DNA from: Symbiodinium microadriaticum
Taxonomy: Eukaryota > Sar > Dinophyceae > Suessiales > Symbiodiniaceae
Assembly (NCBI GenBank): GCA_001939145.1
Contig: LSRX01000664.1
Coordinates: 303,816 to 367,815, forward strand
Length of the DNA: 64,000 nucleotides
Direction of reading: 5' to 3'
The notes below the pieces were generated by a model. The model was given only the letters and a program-made list of their open reading frames with translations. It did no database searches and was not told the origin of the DNA. This document shows, one piece after another, positions 1 to 12,900 of this stretch (position 1 is its first letter; every line of letters starts with the position of its first letter). Position numbers and translations under genes: made by a program.

Positions 1-3000
1 ACCGAGTTCAACAGTCCGTAGTGGACACCTAAGCCACGAAGACACGGCGAGGACACAGAGGTCGAACGAGCTGGCCATTCCCAAAGCAACAAAGGCACAG
101 TATTTGTATCCAGCGAAGGACGTTGCCAGCGCGCCTGACAAGCTGAGAGGTGTTTGCGGCACGCACTCCCAGCGAAAAACTGGCCCCTCTGCCTGCTCTG
201 CCCGGCCTCTGCCCTCGCGGAGGAGGTCCGCAATGGGTGCCACACTGGGCCGACAGGTGGTGAACGGGGCGACCACAGTCGCCGAGGTGGCCGAGCTCAG
301 GGCCATCCTGGGACGAAGAACACGAGACAGACGGAGAGCAGCGACGATTTGTGTCCGCTTGCGATGGATCCTCTGCTCTCGCCAAGGTGCCCGACGTGTG
401 CTGCGCGCAAGGCACCAGAGTCGTTTCCACCGTCGCCAACCATGGCGCCTCGGTGTCGACACGCAGAAGCCTGTGGACAGTCAGGATACGTGCGGCTTCT
501 TGGACTTGTGATACGTTATCCGCAAGTCCGTGACGGCCCGTGCATTCCGAGGTGCAGATGAGGCCTTGGGACATGAAGCCTTCCACCACCTTGGAGCCCG
601 CAAAGCGCATGAAGGAAGAGAGCTGAGCAGGTTCACGATGCAACTGTCACTCGTCGCATGTTATGAGACTGGACCTGAACCAACTCAGGCCATTCGTCTC
701 AGATCTCTTGTGCCCTGCCGGGCGCCCTGCACTGATCTTGCCATTTGGCGTCATGCGGGCGAAGATGCGGATGGAGGTGAGCAGCTCCCACAGAAGAGAT
801 GTGTGGCCTTGATGACCGCGCATGATCACACGTGTCAGGAAGCGACATTGGAGCAACTGCACGCAACATGTGCCAGGCCTTTGCCGCTTCCAAGCACCCT
901 GCCTTAACTGTCAATGGAGGTGCTGTCGATATGTGTCGGTGAAACATGTCTGGCTCTTCTCAGACACAAGAGCCTGCTGAGACTGCTAGCACGAGCAGAA
1001 AGGTCTCCAGCAAGTTCGTGGAGCTTTGATGATTTGTGCTTTCAAGCTGCCCTTCTTCAATGAGGACAGGCGGGAGCCCAGCAACACTCGGCGCAGGTCC
1101 GGCGAGCACTGCCTTGTCACATGCAAGCCAAAGAAAGAGCTAGGATGGCAAAACGAGACAACCGGATGCTGGCAGAGATGCTGTGCTGCAAGCCATTCAA
1201 AGGCTTGCTGAGTCACCGCCAGTTCGCACCATTCAAAGAGTCGTGATAGCACTATCTCCTGCCAGGCGCTGCCGCACATGCCACCGCCTTTCGGAAAGCC
1301 CGCCGAAATTGGAACGGAGCCGACCGCCGGGTGGCTTTCAAGCTTGAGAGTTCATGCAGCTGATCTGGCCTTGCACCCTAAATCCGAACATCAGACACAA
1401 AGCTTAAGCCCCTCAACGACCGAGCCTAGGTCGTCACAGGCTACGCCGCAGTATGCCGCAGTACATGATATTGACACCGGAGCCGGTGTGATCGGTCTTT
1501 CATTTGTAGTCAGCGGAAAGCCATCACTTTGGCAATCGACAACTTTAACTAAGCTCCTTGACTCTTAACAACCCAAGATGCACGCACTTGTCACTTGTCC
1601 GTCCTCTGTCGAGAAAACGAAATCTTCATCCACTGTCTCTTCACCTTTCAGGATGGGCTGTCAGACGGGCAAGATGCAACATCTCCAAGGATTGAACTTG
1701 CAGATTTCAATCCTTTCGAAACAAGCCTTACGTTTCTATCACAGCCCGAGCCAATGCTCAAGCTGCTGATTGCATTTGCTGCACATACCTGCGTAGCTTT
1801 GTCGCCTGCAATGGGGATTTTCCCGCCTGCATTTTGCACCTCCTCCAGCTGCGGCCACGAACAGCGCCTAGCTTCGCTGCGGGCACTCGCAGAAAAAGCA
1901 CGCGGATGCAGGCTGAGTGACGCTGCGCGGTTCCCGCCTGGAGATCTCGGGCTCCTGCGCTTCGTGCGCACGTCTCTTGGCAGCCTTAGGTCGAATCTCG
2001 TTTCGTCACTGCAACCCTCAGAAATGTACGTGTGAGCCCGCCTTCATGGTGGCTTCCCCGCGCGCACCAGCTGCAGCTCCTAGGATATTGCAAGCCGGAC
2101 GACGTAACCAAAGAGCTTTGTGTTGTCATGGCCTCCCCTCCACTGCTTGTAGTTCTTGCGCCAGGTCAGCCATTCGTTGCCCAAGAGGATTTCGTTCAAG
2201 CCTCCATGGGGCGCAGAGGCTGGATCTCGTTGCGAAAGCGCAAAATTCGCAAAATCAGAGCACCCCAGCGAGGATTGGGCCTTTCAGATCTTCCCCGACG
2301 CACCTGCTGCAACTCCAAACAGATGGTGCGGCATGCATGCCGTTGTGGTGCAATCTCCAGCAAGGTTGACAGCATATGCATGCGAGTTCAAGGCAATCGA
2401 CAGGTTCACCTTCCGGCTCGCTTCCTGCCCGCCTCATACACTCGCCTCTCCGAGCTTCTTTTGGGATTCTACACTTTAACAACTTCAGAAGCCCTACGGT
2501 ACTACTACCCTGCTCGACCGCTGCGTTTACGAGTCTACCTTGCCCATGTGGAAAAGGGATGATGCTCATGATGCTCCCCCCTGCGAGCCAAGCATTGGAT
2601 CCAGCTGTCCATATCCCACACCGATCCCGCCAGAGCCCCTCAATATTCCTCTTATGATGCTCGTGCTTGGCGGTGCGACGTGCTGATGGTTGTGGGGGGG
2701 GGGGGGCCGACCGTGCCGAAAGACCCTCTGTAACTTTTGAACATCGGTGCTGGCAGTGCCCAAAACCGGCCTCCAACAAACAGCGGTGTGGCCGGTGCTG
2801 TTCTTTTCCATGTCTCCCAAAAGAACTGGCAGCCCCGGTGCCGCAAGTTTTATCTCCTGCAGCGGATGTGCTGCAAACACCGGATGTATGACTGATCGGC
2901 ACTGCTAGAAATCTTAGGTGTACCTTCGTCCTGCTACCCTCCCAGCATCAGAGCGTAACGTATCGCGAATGTCGCAGTCAAAAAGTTAGCCTCTGACGAC

Positions 3001-3819
3001 ACACTGGAGTACACATCCTTGGCAATGGACACCGCCGTGCCGGCCGCATCTCCGGTGATCATGACCTGGACCCGTTTAAGTTCTTGCCACATCATAGTCG
3101 TAATATGTATTATCAGATCGCAGCGCTCTGAGGAGCTTGAAGTACACCTATGGCTGTCAGGCCACACTCCGGACATCGCCAGCACGGAGGCAGAGGATGG
3201 TCTCAGCAGTGTCTGGCCGAGGTGGATTCTTGAACAGAAGGCATCCTGACAGCCAGAGCTCGGAAAGGCTGGAGAACAGTGCAGCGCAGCTCCTGGCCTA
3301 GCAAAGTCAAATCCTTCTCCACGTCCGCCCGAGTTTGCACCTTGGGTGAAACACGCGCATGGCCGAGTGTTTTTTGGGATGCAAACAGTCAATGCCTGCT
3401 ATTCCAGTGAATTGAGGTTCAGAAAAAGAATCCGTTGGTCTGGGCCGCGTTGAAACATTATGGGAGATCCAGCAAGGCGTGCGCGCTTTCTTCTGCTGAT
3501 GCTGGTGCCACTAGACCCATGCTCCATTGACTACTTTGACTCCGGCTCTGAAATCCAGCGCAAACAGGACCAGCGAAGATTGAACATTGAACAACCGCGG
3601 TGGACATCCCACCCTGAAGGCGTGTTGAACATGAAAACTGTGTCGCAAGCCAGAACACCACCTCGCCACCTTTCAAAGGTCGGGCCGCCAAACCCAAGAC
3701 CTCGGTTTCACGACACTGACAAACTCCGGCCAAGCTATCACAACCAAAAAACAAGAAGACAAGAAGACCAAAATGCTTTCTGTCGGTGGCAGCAGCAACA
3801 GCAGCCAAGAGAAGAAGCC

Positions 3820-3854
<35 letters not shown>

Positions 3855-3941
3855 AGAAGCGTGAGTGGTAACGAGTGGTACTAGTGGTACGCTTGGTGGT
3901 GGTACTGGTGGTACTAGTAGTACTAGTGCCGTGGTACTTGT

Positions 3942-4015
<74 letters not shown>

Positions 4016-4985
4016 AACGCAGAAGCAAACAGTAGTGGTGGTAGTAGTAGTAGTACTACTACTAGTACTACTACTACTACTGCTACTACTACTACTGCTA
4101 CTAGTGCAGTAGCAGCAGTAGCAGTAGTAAGTAGCAGCAGCAGAAGTCGTGGTAGTACTAGTGCTGCTACTAATAATAAAAATAATAGTCGTAACTACTA
4201 CACTACTCGGACCAGAACCATTTCCAGAACCAGTACTGGTGCTAGTGCTGCTGCTAGCAGTAACAGTACAGTAATAGTAGCAATAATAGTAACAGTAATA
4301 CTGGTACTACTCGGAGCTTGTCGTTTGCACACGCCACGCGCCGCAGCGACCTCGCAAAGCTCAAAATTCGTGGCAGGCGCGATGCAATAAAATCTGCACT
4401 TTTGACGCAAAATGCTACCCTCTCGGGTCTTGGCCATACGCCGAAGGCGCATTATGCCCACACGCTTAAAAGAGAAGCTGGCTGCCAAACCCAAACCCTA
4501 AACCGAGATGTTGGTTGTTGAGAAGCTCTTTAACCCTGAAAGGAGATGTTGGTTGCCACACCCTGGATGTCAAACCCAAAAACCTAAAAGGAGATTACTT
4601 GCTTGCGGAGTCTCAAGGAGAGGACGGTTGCCAAACCCAAAACCCTAAAAGGAGATGTTGGTTGACAAACCCTCTTTTAGGAGATGTCGGTTGACAACCC
4701 GCCGTACCCAAAGGCCCTACAAGGAGATGTTACTTGAAACCCAAACCCAAAACGCAGATGTTGATTGCGAGTCCTAGAGTCCTAGAGCCCCAAAGGGACA
4801 TGGTGGTTGCCAAATCCCAAACCCAATAAAGAGATGTTGATGGCTGAACCACATGATACGCGCTGTAGCGCACAGGGGTTGAGGGGGCAGAGCAAACATC
4901 TCATGTTGGCAAAGGGGCTTGTTCTGGGCATAGGGTGGGCGTGGTGTAACTAGTACTAGCTCTAGCAGACTCTAGCAGCCGCAGC

Positions 4986-5030
<45 letters not shown>

Positions 5031-8000
5031 GCAGCACAGCGGCAGCAGCAGCAGCAGAAGTAGCAATCGCCGGTGGAAACCCTCTTGCCAGATCAGCAGC
5101 ATACATGCCCGCGAAGGCGTGGGCTTCGGCAACCTCACAGAGGAACCGAGGGAGGGCGGAGGGAGAAAGAGAGAGAGAGCGAGAGACAGCTTGCGCTGGC
5201 AAGGCGATGGGAACCTACGTTGTTCCACCCATGAAGGATCCCGGCAAAATAAGCACTAATGAAGAGAAGGAAGGACAATCACCCTGGACAATCAGCAAAA
5301 AACTTCGAAATGCAAGCACATACAATACACGAGGTGAACACATGGACGGTCATTGCAGTCCTTTTATTGCTGCCAAGTGGGGCTTGTAACACCAATGCTG
5401 CAAGCAGGAAGTTGTTGACACCCGCAATACCTTAGAGCCTGGGGCCCAACCCCACAAGCGTAATCCCGAAAATGTCGGGAAAGACGTAGAGAACAGGAAA
5501 GAAGCTGCCGGCCCGTCGGCCACCATTTCCAGCACCAGCCCGGCCATCAATCCCCGCGATTCTGCACACTCGATGTTTGCAGCGCCTGCACGAAGTTCTC
5601 CGGCACCGAGCTCGGCCGACACTTGCGCAGAATGTGCTCGAAGCTGCCTTTACAGTAGATGCCTTGGACTCAGCATTTACTTTCTTGTCACTCTGAGGAT
5701 CCTAGAGCGTTGCCATGCTGCAGCTTGTAGCAACGTGCGGCGCCGCTGCAAAACCACCAAGGCCGGAGCCTTGCTCGCCACTGGGATGATGCTTCACCAC
5801 GGCACTCCTGACGGTGCCGGCAGTCATGGCACCATGGCGAGTCTGGCAACTCGGAAAGCAATATTTTGTAACTGGAGGTCCATGGAGGTCCTAAAGATCC
5901 AAAGGCATTAGCTCTAAATTCAATTCCAAGTTCGATCCCGAATCAGTCATTTCTGCCGGGGCTCATCGTCATGGTGCTATGGGAGAAATCAAAACGCTTC
6001 CTCGGAGAAGCCACGGTGTGCAAGCGGCATGAAACAAGAATGAAAGCCTCGGCCGAGCCACAGGATTTCCAGTCGATGCCCTTCGAAAGAGCCGCCAGAT
6101 GGGCTTCGGACATCGCGCTGCGAGGCCAGCGACCATCCGGAGGCTTTGAACATGTTCCTTGGCTGCGGTGTCCGTTCCTGCACCCAGAACATCCCAGAGC
6201 TACCTACCAAGAAAGTAAACCTTCGTCGCTTTGAGGCAAGCATCACCTCGACAGCATTTCCAACAACACCTGCAAAGCACATCACTTACTCACCCCCTTG
6301 CAACCACTCTTGTGTTTTGTAGCAGTAACCATTTTGGCTAGCCTGCTTCGCTTTGCGAGAAGGGCGACAGCGAATGCGCGCTCGCCAAGCCACACAAAAT
6401 GTGGAGGTCCTAAGTTCAAAAGGGCTGACAGCAGGACATGCCGTCGTCCCACGCACCCCACTGGCTGCCACCCACTCTGCTGCCAAGGCATCCCACTTCG
6501 ACTTCTGAGGTTCTGCCGCCAGTCGCGGACTCGTGGCCGTGGCGGCAGCGAGCGGTGAGGAGAAAGGGCTTTGGGAACCTACGACACGCCGGCGCGCAAA
6601 CATCGCCTCTTAACTTCGATGTGGCCTTGAAGTCCCGGATCGGTGCCGTCCATCTCCACACAGTGCACTCCAAAGAACTCCAGACCTCAGTCTAAGAGCC
6701 CGCACCAAGTCTCTAAATGCATCCTGCGTGCTGGTGCAGCTGGGGGTGGGGCCGCTGGTTGTCAAGGTGCCCGTTTTATCAAAGCAAGCAACCCGAACCT
6801 GCAATTGAAGGATTTCCCACAGTGGACTGTGACATCCGGTCCAAGGGTTGCATCGTATCGCTTTCAGTGCTGGCCTTCCCGGCCAAGGCGATGCGCTTAG
6901 GCACGACGCAGAAGATGCTGCAAGCCTTCTCCTTGAAGACTCTTCCGTCTGCTTGCGAATTCACGGCGCACGGGCTTGTCAGTCAAGTGATGTGGCTTGT
7001 GGCCGGGCTTGTCCTTCAGCCGCTTCGCCGAAATCACCTGGCAATCCGAGGAATGCAGCTTAAGGGGAGTCGTTTGAGACCATCTGTTCCAAACTGTCTT
7101 ACTCTCCTACGCTTGTGAGTGTGTAACAGAGACCATTGGCAGAAGCGGACAGGCTTAGCCGGCCGACTGCGAAAGCAGATGAATGCGAACACCGTCTCAA
7201 TAAATGCTGTATGGTTCGGCGATCTTCACACCAGAGTATGAACGCCAAATGACGTAGATTTCATAACCTCCCAGCATCGGGAACCCCAAGGCAGAATTTG
7301 AGTTCGACGGCGTTTGCAAGGGTCTTCGGGTCCTGCAAGCCTTCCAACGGCCAAACGAACTTCTCGAAGCGACCCGGCCGAAACAACCAGAGCAAGAAAT
7401 TGAAGACCAAAGCAATCATTGCACTGACTTTGAAGCAATTGCTTCAGGGATTAACCTGGATTTCTTGCTTAAGCTGGAACGCTGTCACCGTCGGTGGCCT
7501 GGCCCACGGAGAGCACGATGTGCAGCATGGTCGGCAGAACGCAGGAGCATGTGAAGACCCCACTGGCCCAGGTGGCCGTCAGGGGCAGCTTCCTATTTAG
7601 AAACAGGAGCAGCAAAGCCCAAGCTTTGGAACTTGAGGGTTTTAGCAGAGTGCCTTCTAGTTTGTCCTTGTATCTGCCAAGAAGCTGTTGCACTGCGTAG
7701 CGAACATACATGACTCTCATCAACTTGACCACAAGGGCAAAAGCATAGATGATGAGCAGGAAAAAAACAACCTCGGATACAGCCATCATGTTCACGAAGC
7801 TGCCAAGTGCTTGTCAGCAGCCGAAGCACGCTCAGCTGCTCGTCATACTTGAACACCAATTTTGGCGGGTACAAGATCAAAAGAAGCAGCTGCCCCTTCC
7901 TTGGCACAGAACTGGATAGACGGTACCCTTTGGTGCTGCTCACGCGTTGTCAGGCTGCCCTCCCACTACTGGTACTTCGGGTGCTGCCATGCATCTGCGT

Positions 8001-11000
8001 GTGGATGCCAGTATGTGTGGCCAGTGCCCAAGTCTCATCATCGACAACTTGCAGTACTGACGTTCCTGCCTCGACACTGAGAATCAACTCCGACCACGAC
8101 GCTTGCCCTCGGGCTTGCTACTTCCAAGTTCTGAGCCCATGACAACCAGCGAATGCTTTGCTGGAAATCGGAATCCGGGCCTCGGCGGGCTGCTCCACTT
8201 CAGCAATCTGAACTGGGAACCGTTGCAGGCAGTGCCAGAAAAAAAAAAGGCTCCAAGCGAGCTTCCACTAGCTTCCGACTTCCCTGCTTTGGACAAGTGG
8301 CGGGTCATCCGGAAGCTTCTCTACCTTGCAGCGAGTTCCGAGATACTCGGAACATGAATCTGAACCAGAACGCAGGGAAACTGCACTGCTACTTTTAGGA
8401 TGCGGTTTTGAGGCGGTTGACCGGAGGTGCCGCCGAGGTGCCGGTGCCAGGCGCTGCACGGGCATGGACTCGCCAGTCAGAGTCGACTCATCGCAGACCG
8501 CCGCTCCGCGTAGCAACAGCAGGTCACAAGGGACCTCACTTTTTCTCTCCGAGAGCGTGCAACCTCTCAGCAGAAGGCTAAGGCAATCACAGGGCCAGGA
8601 TGGACTTTGAGGATGTCGCCGGGCACAAGCTCGTTGGCGTCGACCTGTACAATTTTGACTTTTCTCACAAACTAGGCGATTGAAAACTCCAGACCTCGAC
8701 CACCTGGCCGTCTCGAAGTACGTGGGCGGTCAGCTGCTGTTCCTGGGCTACGGCACGAACATCGCCGAAGATATGGACATAGAGTGATCCGCCCCAGCCA
8801 AGACTCCATCATCGATTTGATGGACTGCTGACTCGCAAGTCTGACAGACGTGTTGAAGAAGCCAGAAATGACAGCAATGGTCATGGCGATGATGGTGTAG
8901 TGCCAGTAGGAGAACCAGACCTCAGTGACAGAGCGCAGCCTGTCGCTTGCCAGGCCTGGCAAAGTGCCTCTCGCAGCCGAAGCGGCACAGACCGCGTAGA
9001 TGGCGAACTGGTATAAGAAGAAGAGCGTACTGAACTCCTCGGTGAGCGCCTGGGTCCATCCGTCGACTTCAAAGGGAATCCGGTTCGGTCCGGAGCTCCT
9101 CCAAGGAGGAGGCCCGACTTCATCTCTGACTCAAAACGCCCATAGTTTTTAAAGTCCCTAAATCCCAAACCCCTCCCCTCCTGTACATCTCTTCGACAGA
9201 CTTGAAGCCTTGGGGCGACGGGCCTTTCGTCCTGAGCAGGGTCTGCAAGTCCCCTTCCACACAAAAGGCTCTCTGCTGAAGGCCAGGCCTCAGCCCCCCT
9301 TCTGCTAGCAGCGCATCGAAGGCCGCATGACCTTTCCTCAGACCTTGAAGATGCAAGACTGCCATGCACACCCAAAAGAAGCATTGCTATCTTGACAGAG
9401 ACTTTCACGAGTCTGCACATTTCCGACAAGTCAGAAATTCTTCCGCGAGGTGCTTGTGCTGGGATCGTGCTGCAAAAAGCCGTCGGTGACAGGATCCTAG
9501 GCGTTCAAGCTTGTGGCAACATGTGGCAACAGAGGGAGCAACAGAGGGAGAGCGGCCAGCCTTTCTGTCTCCTTTCCCCGATCTCTCGATCCCTGTTAGG
9601 AACTTGCGGCGAATATTCCTACGCGACCCAGCAAAGGGTCCAAAGGCCCGGGTCAACTCCAGTGCTCCGAAGGTTTGACCGACAGCCTGTTGGCTGCGAA
9701 ATGCTGCGAGTAAACTCGGGCTCTGGCGTACACATATCTCTGGCAGCGAAACCTTGCCGCAGGCACTTGGTTGTAAAGGCTGCATCTCTTGTTGTGCTTC
9801 AAACCCAGCAGCTTTCTGGCTGTCGCCGAGAGGCTCCACGTACCAGAGCTTGCTGGAATGGTCGTACTTTAGAGGAATTGTCTGGGATGATGCACCGGAC
9901 AGCGATAGAAAGCCGCCCGGCAGATCCTGAAACGCTACGAGTTGCATTGCAGAAAACAACGTGTTCTCGTCCATGTTCAATGGAGAAGGCCTTTGCTCGA
10001 AGGAGTTTGGCCACCAAGCCCAGCACCTAGTGCCAGCAAAACAGTGAGACACCCCAGGTCGACACTGCGCGAGTGCCGACCTGTAGGCCAACGCCCAATG
10101 AATTTGACAGTCCATGCATCTGCCGAGAAGTTCACACCCTTCCAGCCTTCTTTCGCAAGGCCAATGTCCGCGAGTATCCACTGCTAATTGTCTCCTAGAG
10201 TTTCACATACAGGGGCGGCCCGCATCGAGCCGTCTGAAGGCAGAAGGGTGCTGTCTAACACACACTCTCCAACACCTCTCTTTCCACAGTCGGTGCAATG
10301 TCCTGACGTTCCTGCACGGACACACAGATGACCGCCGCCTTCCAAGAGTCATAGCCAACTTCAGCAGAAACTTACCTACCAGGAGGTCTTGGAGCACACT
10401 GCAACTACCACTGTTTTGCGCAGAAGGATTCTGCGTTCCTAAGCCTGAGGCTTCAGAATGGCAAGGTGCTGTTCGACTCAAACGTGCAGAAATGCGCACA
10501 GGGCCTTGCGGAATGGTGCTCTCAAGCCGAACTGCTTGATCATCTGACCGCCAGTATTCACAATCAGGAAGAAGAACCAAGTCACGCCCAGGCACCACAC
10601 TATCAAGAACCTCATGGCTTTCAGACTTTGGTATCGCTCAGCTGCTGCCAGTGGCTACATCTTGCTGGGTTTACAGCGGCCAGGACGCACGTACGAGTTG
10701 GTGTCAAAGCTCCCAAAGATTGGAAATGTGCCTCAATGCTTCATTCCAGCAGATCTGACGAACAGGCACAGCGGTTCGACGGATGTCAGAAACTCTGTGC
10801 GGCCACAGATGCCGATGAAGCAAAGATGGTCGGGCCAGCTCCATTCGCAATCTAGGTTACAGCAACAATGTCCAGAAGCAGCATAACCCGTTGGTAGCAT
10901 GACCCATACAAGACTAGTCAGAACTTCTGGTAGATGGTGGTTGCAATCCACCGTGCAATCGCAGTCCAGGCCGCCCCAGTAATAATCTGCCACAGCGACG

Positions 11001-11340
11001 ACCTCGCGGGCTTTCTTCGTTTTCACATCGAAGTCGTAAGACACGAGGACTGCATTCGGAATTCGGCTCTTGGAAGCAATCTGTTTCTTCATTTTCCTTC
11101 CGCATAATTACTTTTGGCGACGGACCGTCGGTGGCGATGGGATGGTGGCCGGCAGTCACTTCGGTTGCTACTCGAAGGAGGGTATCGGAACCGAAAGCGC
11201 AACAAAATAGACTGCTGCTGAGAGACGAAAAGGATGACGAGCAGTGCGGTCGTCATCGGCACCAGCATTGAGGCGAATCTTCCAAGGCGAGAAGGCTTGT
11301 AGCCCTCGAACTCGATGACCTCGAGAGCTGGACCCGCCCT
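1..11340 (-). CDS. P5-type cation-transporting ATPase (ATP13A-like), multi-exon, 3' end beyond window
   Basis: The gene reads right to left in many small exons. Recognised pieces, 5' to 3': N-terminal membrane segment 11,185-11,335; hydrophobic segment 10,500-10,620; KYDHSSKLWYVEP at 9,838-9,880; PNRIPFEVDGW and the next membrane helices 8,860-9,095; VLRDGQVVE ending at 8,695, then ELVPGD ending near 8,620; VPCDLLLLRG with DESTLTGES 8,455-8,534; TSVLQVV 7,998-8,085; GQLLLLILYPP 7,700-7,900; helix 4 7,484-7,590; FCVVPKRIALAGK ending at 6,875; CFDKTGTLT 6,753-6,798; LEFFGVHCVEMDG 6,647-6,685; MFKASGWSL near 6,121-6,180; MITGD 3,010-3,085; IFARMTP 745-800; VGDGGNDSGAL 391-448; VVAPF 210-307; TSFAGYKY up to 134. 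P5 ATPases are P-type pumps of ER or endolysosomal membranes; P5A handles transmembrane helices and P5B polyamines. The catalytic Asp, TGES, TGD and GDGxND are intact, so it is probably functional. The helix-4 signature is altered. Exons between about 3,600 and 6,100 and between 900 and 2,900 were not resolved, and the start Met is unknown. Confidence 0.87.
2694..2707. repeat. Poly-G tract
   Basis: About 13 consecutive G on the plus strand, inside an unresolved stretch of the P5 ATPase locus. Similar G runs occur near 12,829 and 13,969. Probably a mononucleotide microsatellite; its length may be unreliable in the assembly. Confidence 0.8.
3815..4320. repeat. Triplet microsatellite cluster (CAG, TAG, ACT families)
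   Basis: A CAG run at about 3,821-3,850 is followed by a near-perfect TAG/AGT run at 3,946-4,013, then imperfect ACT/AGT/CAG triplets to about 4,320. The homopolymer-like ORFs here (poly-Leu, poly-Val, poly-Thr) are by-products of triplet repetition. The cluster lies inside the P5 ATPase locus, so it is presumably intronic. Confidence 0.9.
4478..4850. repeat. Degenerate tandem repeat with telomere-like CCCTAAA cores
   Basis: Seven or so degenerate units alternate a (C)CAAACCCAAAACCCTAAA-like stretch with AGGAGATGTTGGTTG. The CCCTAAA core equals the complement of the TTTAGGG telomere repeat known in plants and reported for dinoflagellates. Unit length is roughly 45-55 bp and sequence drift is high. 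It sits inside the P5 ATPase locus and has no coding signal. Confidence 0.7.
4984..5058. repeat. CAG microsatellite
   Basis: Two interrupted runs of CAG separated by CCGCAGCACAGCGG. They give poly-Ala and poly-Cys/Leu reading frames on the opposite strand that should not be read as protein. A short GA-rich run follows at about 5,164-5,186. Confidence 0.85.
6799..6874 (-). other. 76-bp GC-AG intron just before the DKTGT phosphorylation motif
   Basis: On the minus strand GCCGGGAAG is followed by GCCAGC (a GC donor), and ATTGCAG precedes GTTCGGGTT. Splicing gives RIALAGK joined to VRVACFDKTGTLT, matching the usual P5 spacing between the AGK/AGR segment and the phosphorylated aspartate. It is one of many GC donors in the window. 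Confidence 0.8.
8645..8694 (-). other. 50-bp GT-AG intron in the P5 ATPase actuator domain
   Basis: Reading the minus strand, the exon ends GTGGTCGAG and the next begins GTCGACGCC. Removing these 50 bases joins VLRDGQVVE to VDANELVPGD in frame, which is the expected continuous P-type actuator sequence. Left in place, they cause a frameshift and a stop. The donor is GT and the acceptor is CAG followed by G. Confidence 0.8.
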
Positions 11341-11344
11341 CTGA

Positions 11345-11740
11345 TGCCCTCAGACCCGATCGGGTCTGCAAGTTGGCAAGGCCGAGGTGTAGTTAATCCT
11401 TCGGCACAACTTCGGCAGCCTTCCCTATTTCACATTCTTGGGAGTCGATGATTCTGACCATGCCACAAACCTTTCCGTCACCTTCAACGTGCAGTCATGA
11501 CCAAAGCTGGTTTTTCGGCGCCCTCTAAACTTCGTCGACCAAGAAGACAAAAGGCTCTGTTCTGCGAGTCCGTCACACATTGCCGACAGGCATCCTTGCA
11601 GGGCCGCAGGGAATGGAAATTCTTGCCCGTTCTGCAAAGGGTAAGAGTGTGCCAAACAGCGCGTCGAAGACAGTGAAGTCTCCCGCCACCCTCCGTTCCC
11701 CCAGCCACCCGCCCAAACAAACAACACATCCACCTAACCT
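11345..11740. other. Region upstream of the P5 ATPase, nothing recognised
   Basis: Presumed 5' flank of the P5 ATPase. Short open frames exist on both strands but none carries a recognisable motif. I see no TATA-type promoter; dinoflagellate promoters are poorly defined, so absence means little. Confidence 0.3.
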
Positions 11741-11744
11741 AACC

Positions 11745-12740
11745 CTAGCACTATGCCTAATGCTATCCTTATCACTGTCTCCATCCTCACACTGCCCCCC
11801 TATCTATCACTGTCACTACCACTGCCACTCTCACTGTCAGTGCTGCACGATCACTCTCACTGTTACAGAAATACGGTTTCGACTACTATTTCGACTGCGA
11901 TTACGATTCCTATGTCGGTTACAAAGACATTGCTATCACCTTATTCTTGCAATGCTATCGCTATTGCTAATGCTATTGCTATTGCTATTGCTATTGCCAA
12001 AGCGATTGCTATTGTCATTGCCATGGCTATGGCTATTGCTATGGCTATTGCAAGCTATTGCTGTCGCTATCGCTATGGCTATTGCTACGGCTACGGCCAT
12101 TGCTGTTGCTACTGGTATTGCTAAAACTACTACTGCTACTGCTACTATTGCTATTACTAAGTAGTACCATTAGAATTCTTTCTGCAATTACAATTCATAA
12201 TTACGACTACAAGTAAGTAGCAGACCAAAACTAATACTGAAACGAGTACTAGTACAACTACTAGTACAAATACTAGTACTAGTACTGCTACCACTATTGC
12301 TTTTACTACTGCTATTACTAGTACAACTTCTGTTAGTACTGCTATTACTCTTACCATTACTATTTCTATCGCTGTTACTCGTGCTATTACTACCACTATC
12401 ACTGTCAGTATCACTAGTACAAATACTATTACTATAACCAGTATTATTACGATAAAGCTATTGATATTACTATTACCATTGCTATTATTATTACTCGCTT
12501 TCCTATTCCGACATGACCGGTACTTTCGGTAATACTAGTACTAGTAATAGTACTATTTCTAATGCTATTACTATAGCTATTACTATCATTAATCTCCGTT
12601 TGCTATATTACCATTGTTATTACTATTAATATTTCTTTTACTACTACTATTGCCGTCACTACTACTATTACTATTTCTATGACTCTGACTATCACTATGA
12701 CTATAACGATGACTATGACCACTGCTTTTCTGTTACGATT
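11745..12740. repeat. Long degenerate triplet/hexanucleotide microsatellite block
   Basis: Almost one kilobase of drifting ATTGCT, ACTGTC, TACTAG and ACTATG-type units. The unit changes gradually along the block, suggesting successive slippage expansions. Open frames here (Ile/Ala/Thr/Val-rich) follow from the periodicity and are not genes. Confidence 0.85.
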
Positions 12741-12900
12741 AGTACCTGCCGACCCGTTGGGAGGTGTTAACCGTTAACCTCCCTTTTTGCCTCCTCCCAC
12801 ACAAAATCCCGCGCACCAGGCTCCTGCGGGGGGGGGGGGGTGCCCGGCACCATTTTCCATGGAGGGCGCTGACCTTGCACAGCGTGGTGTTGACACGCGT

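Noticed and set aside
1648-1971. GDKATQVCAANAISSL as the GDGxND hinge of the P5 ATPase
   Set aside because: Key residues do not match, and the real motif VGDGGNDSGAL is found at 391-448.
3540-3660. STRLQGGMSTAVVQ as the P5 N-domain FSS..LQRMSVV motif
   Set aside because: It lies in the right order but the Arg and spacing differ, and no splice model supports it; left unassigned.
3738-4390. Poly-Leu, poly-Val and Thr/Ser-rich open frames
   Set aside because: They follow directly from CAG/TAG/ACT triplet repetition on both strands and carry no non-repeat domain.
6324-6343. Second spliced-leader-like match on the plus strand
   Set aside because: Only an 11-base core agrees, it lacks the CAAG end and it lies opposite the P5 ATPase; chance is likely enough.
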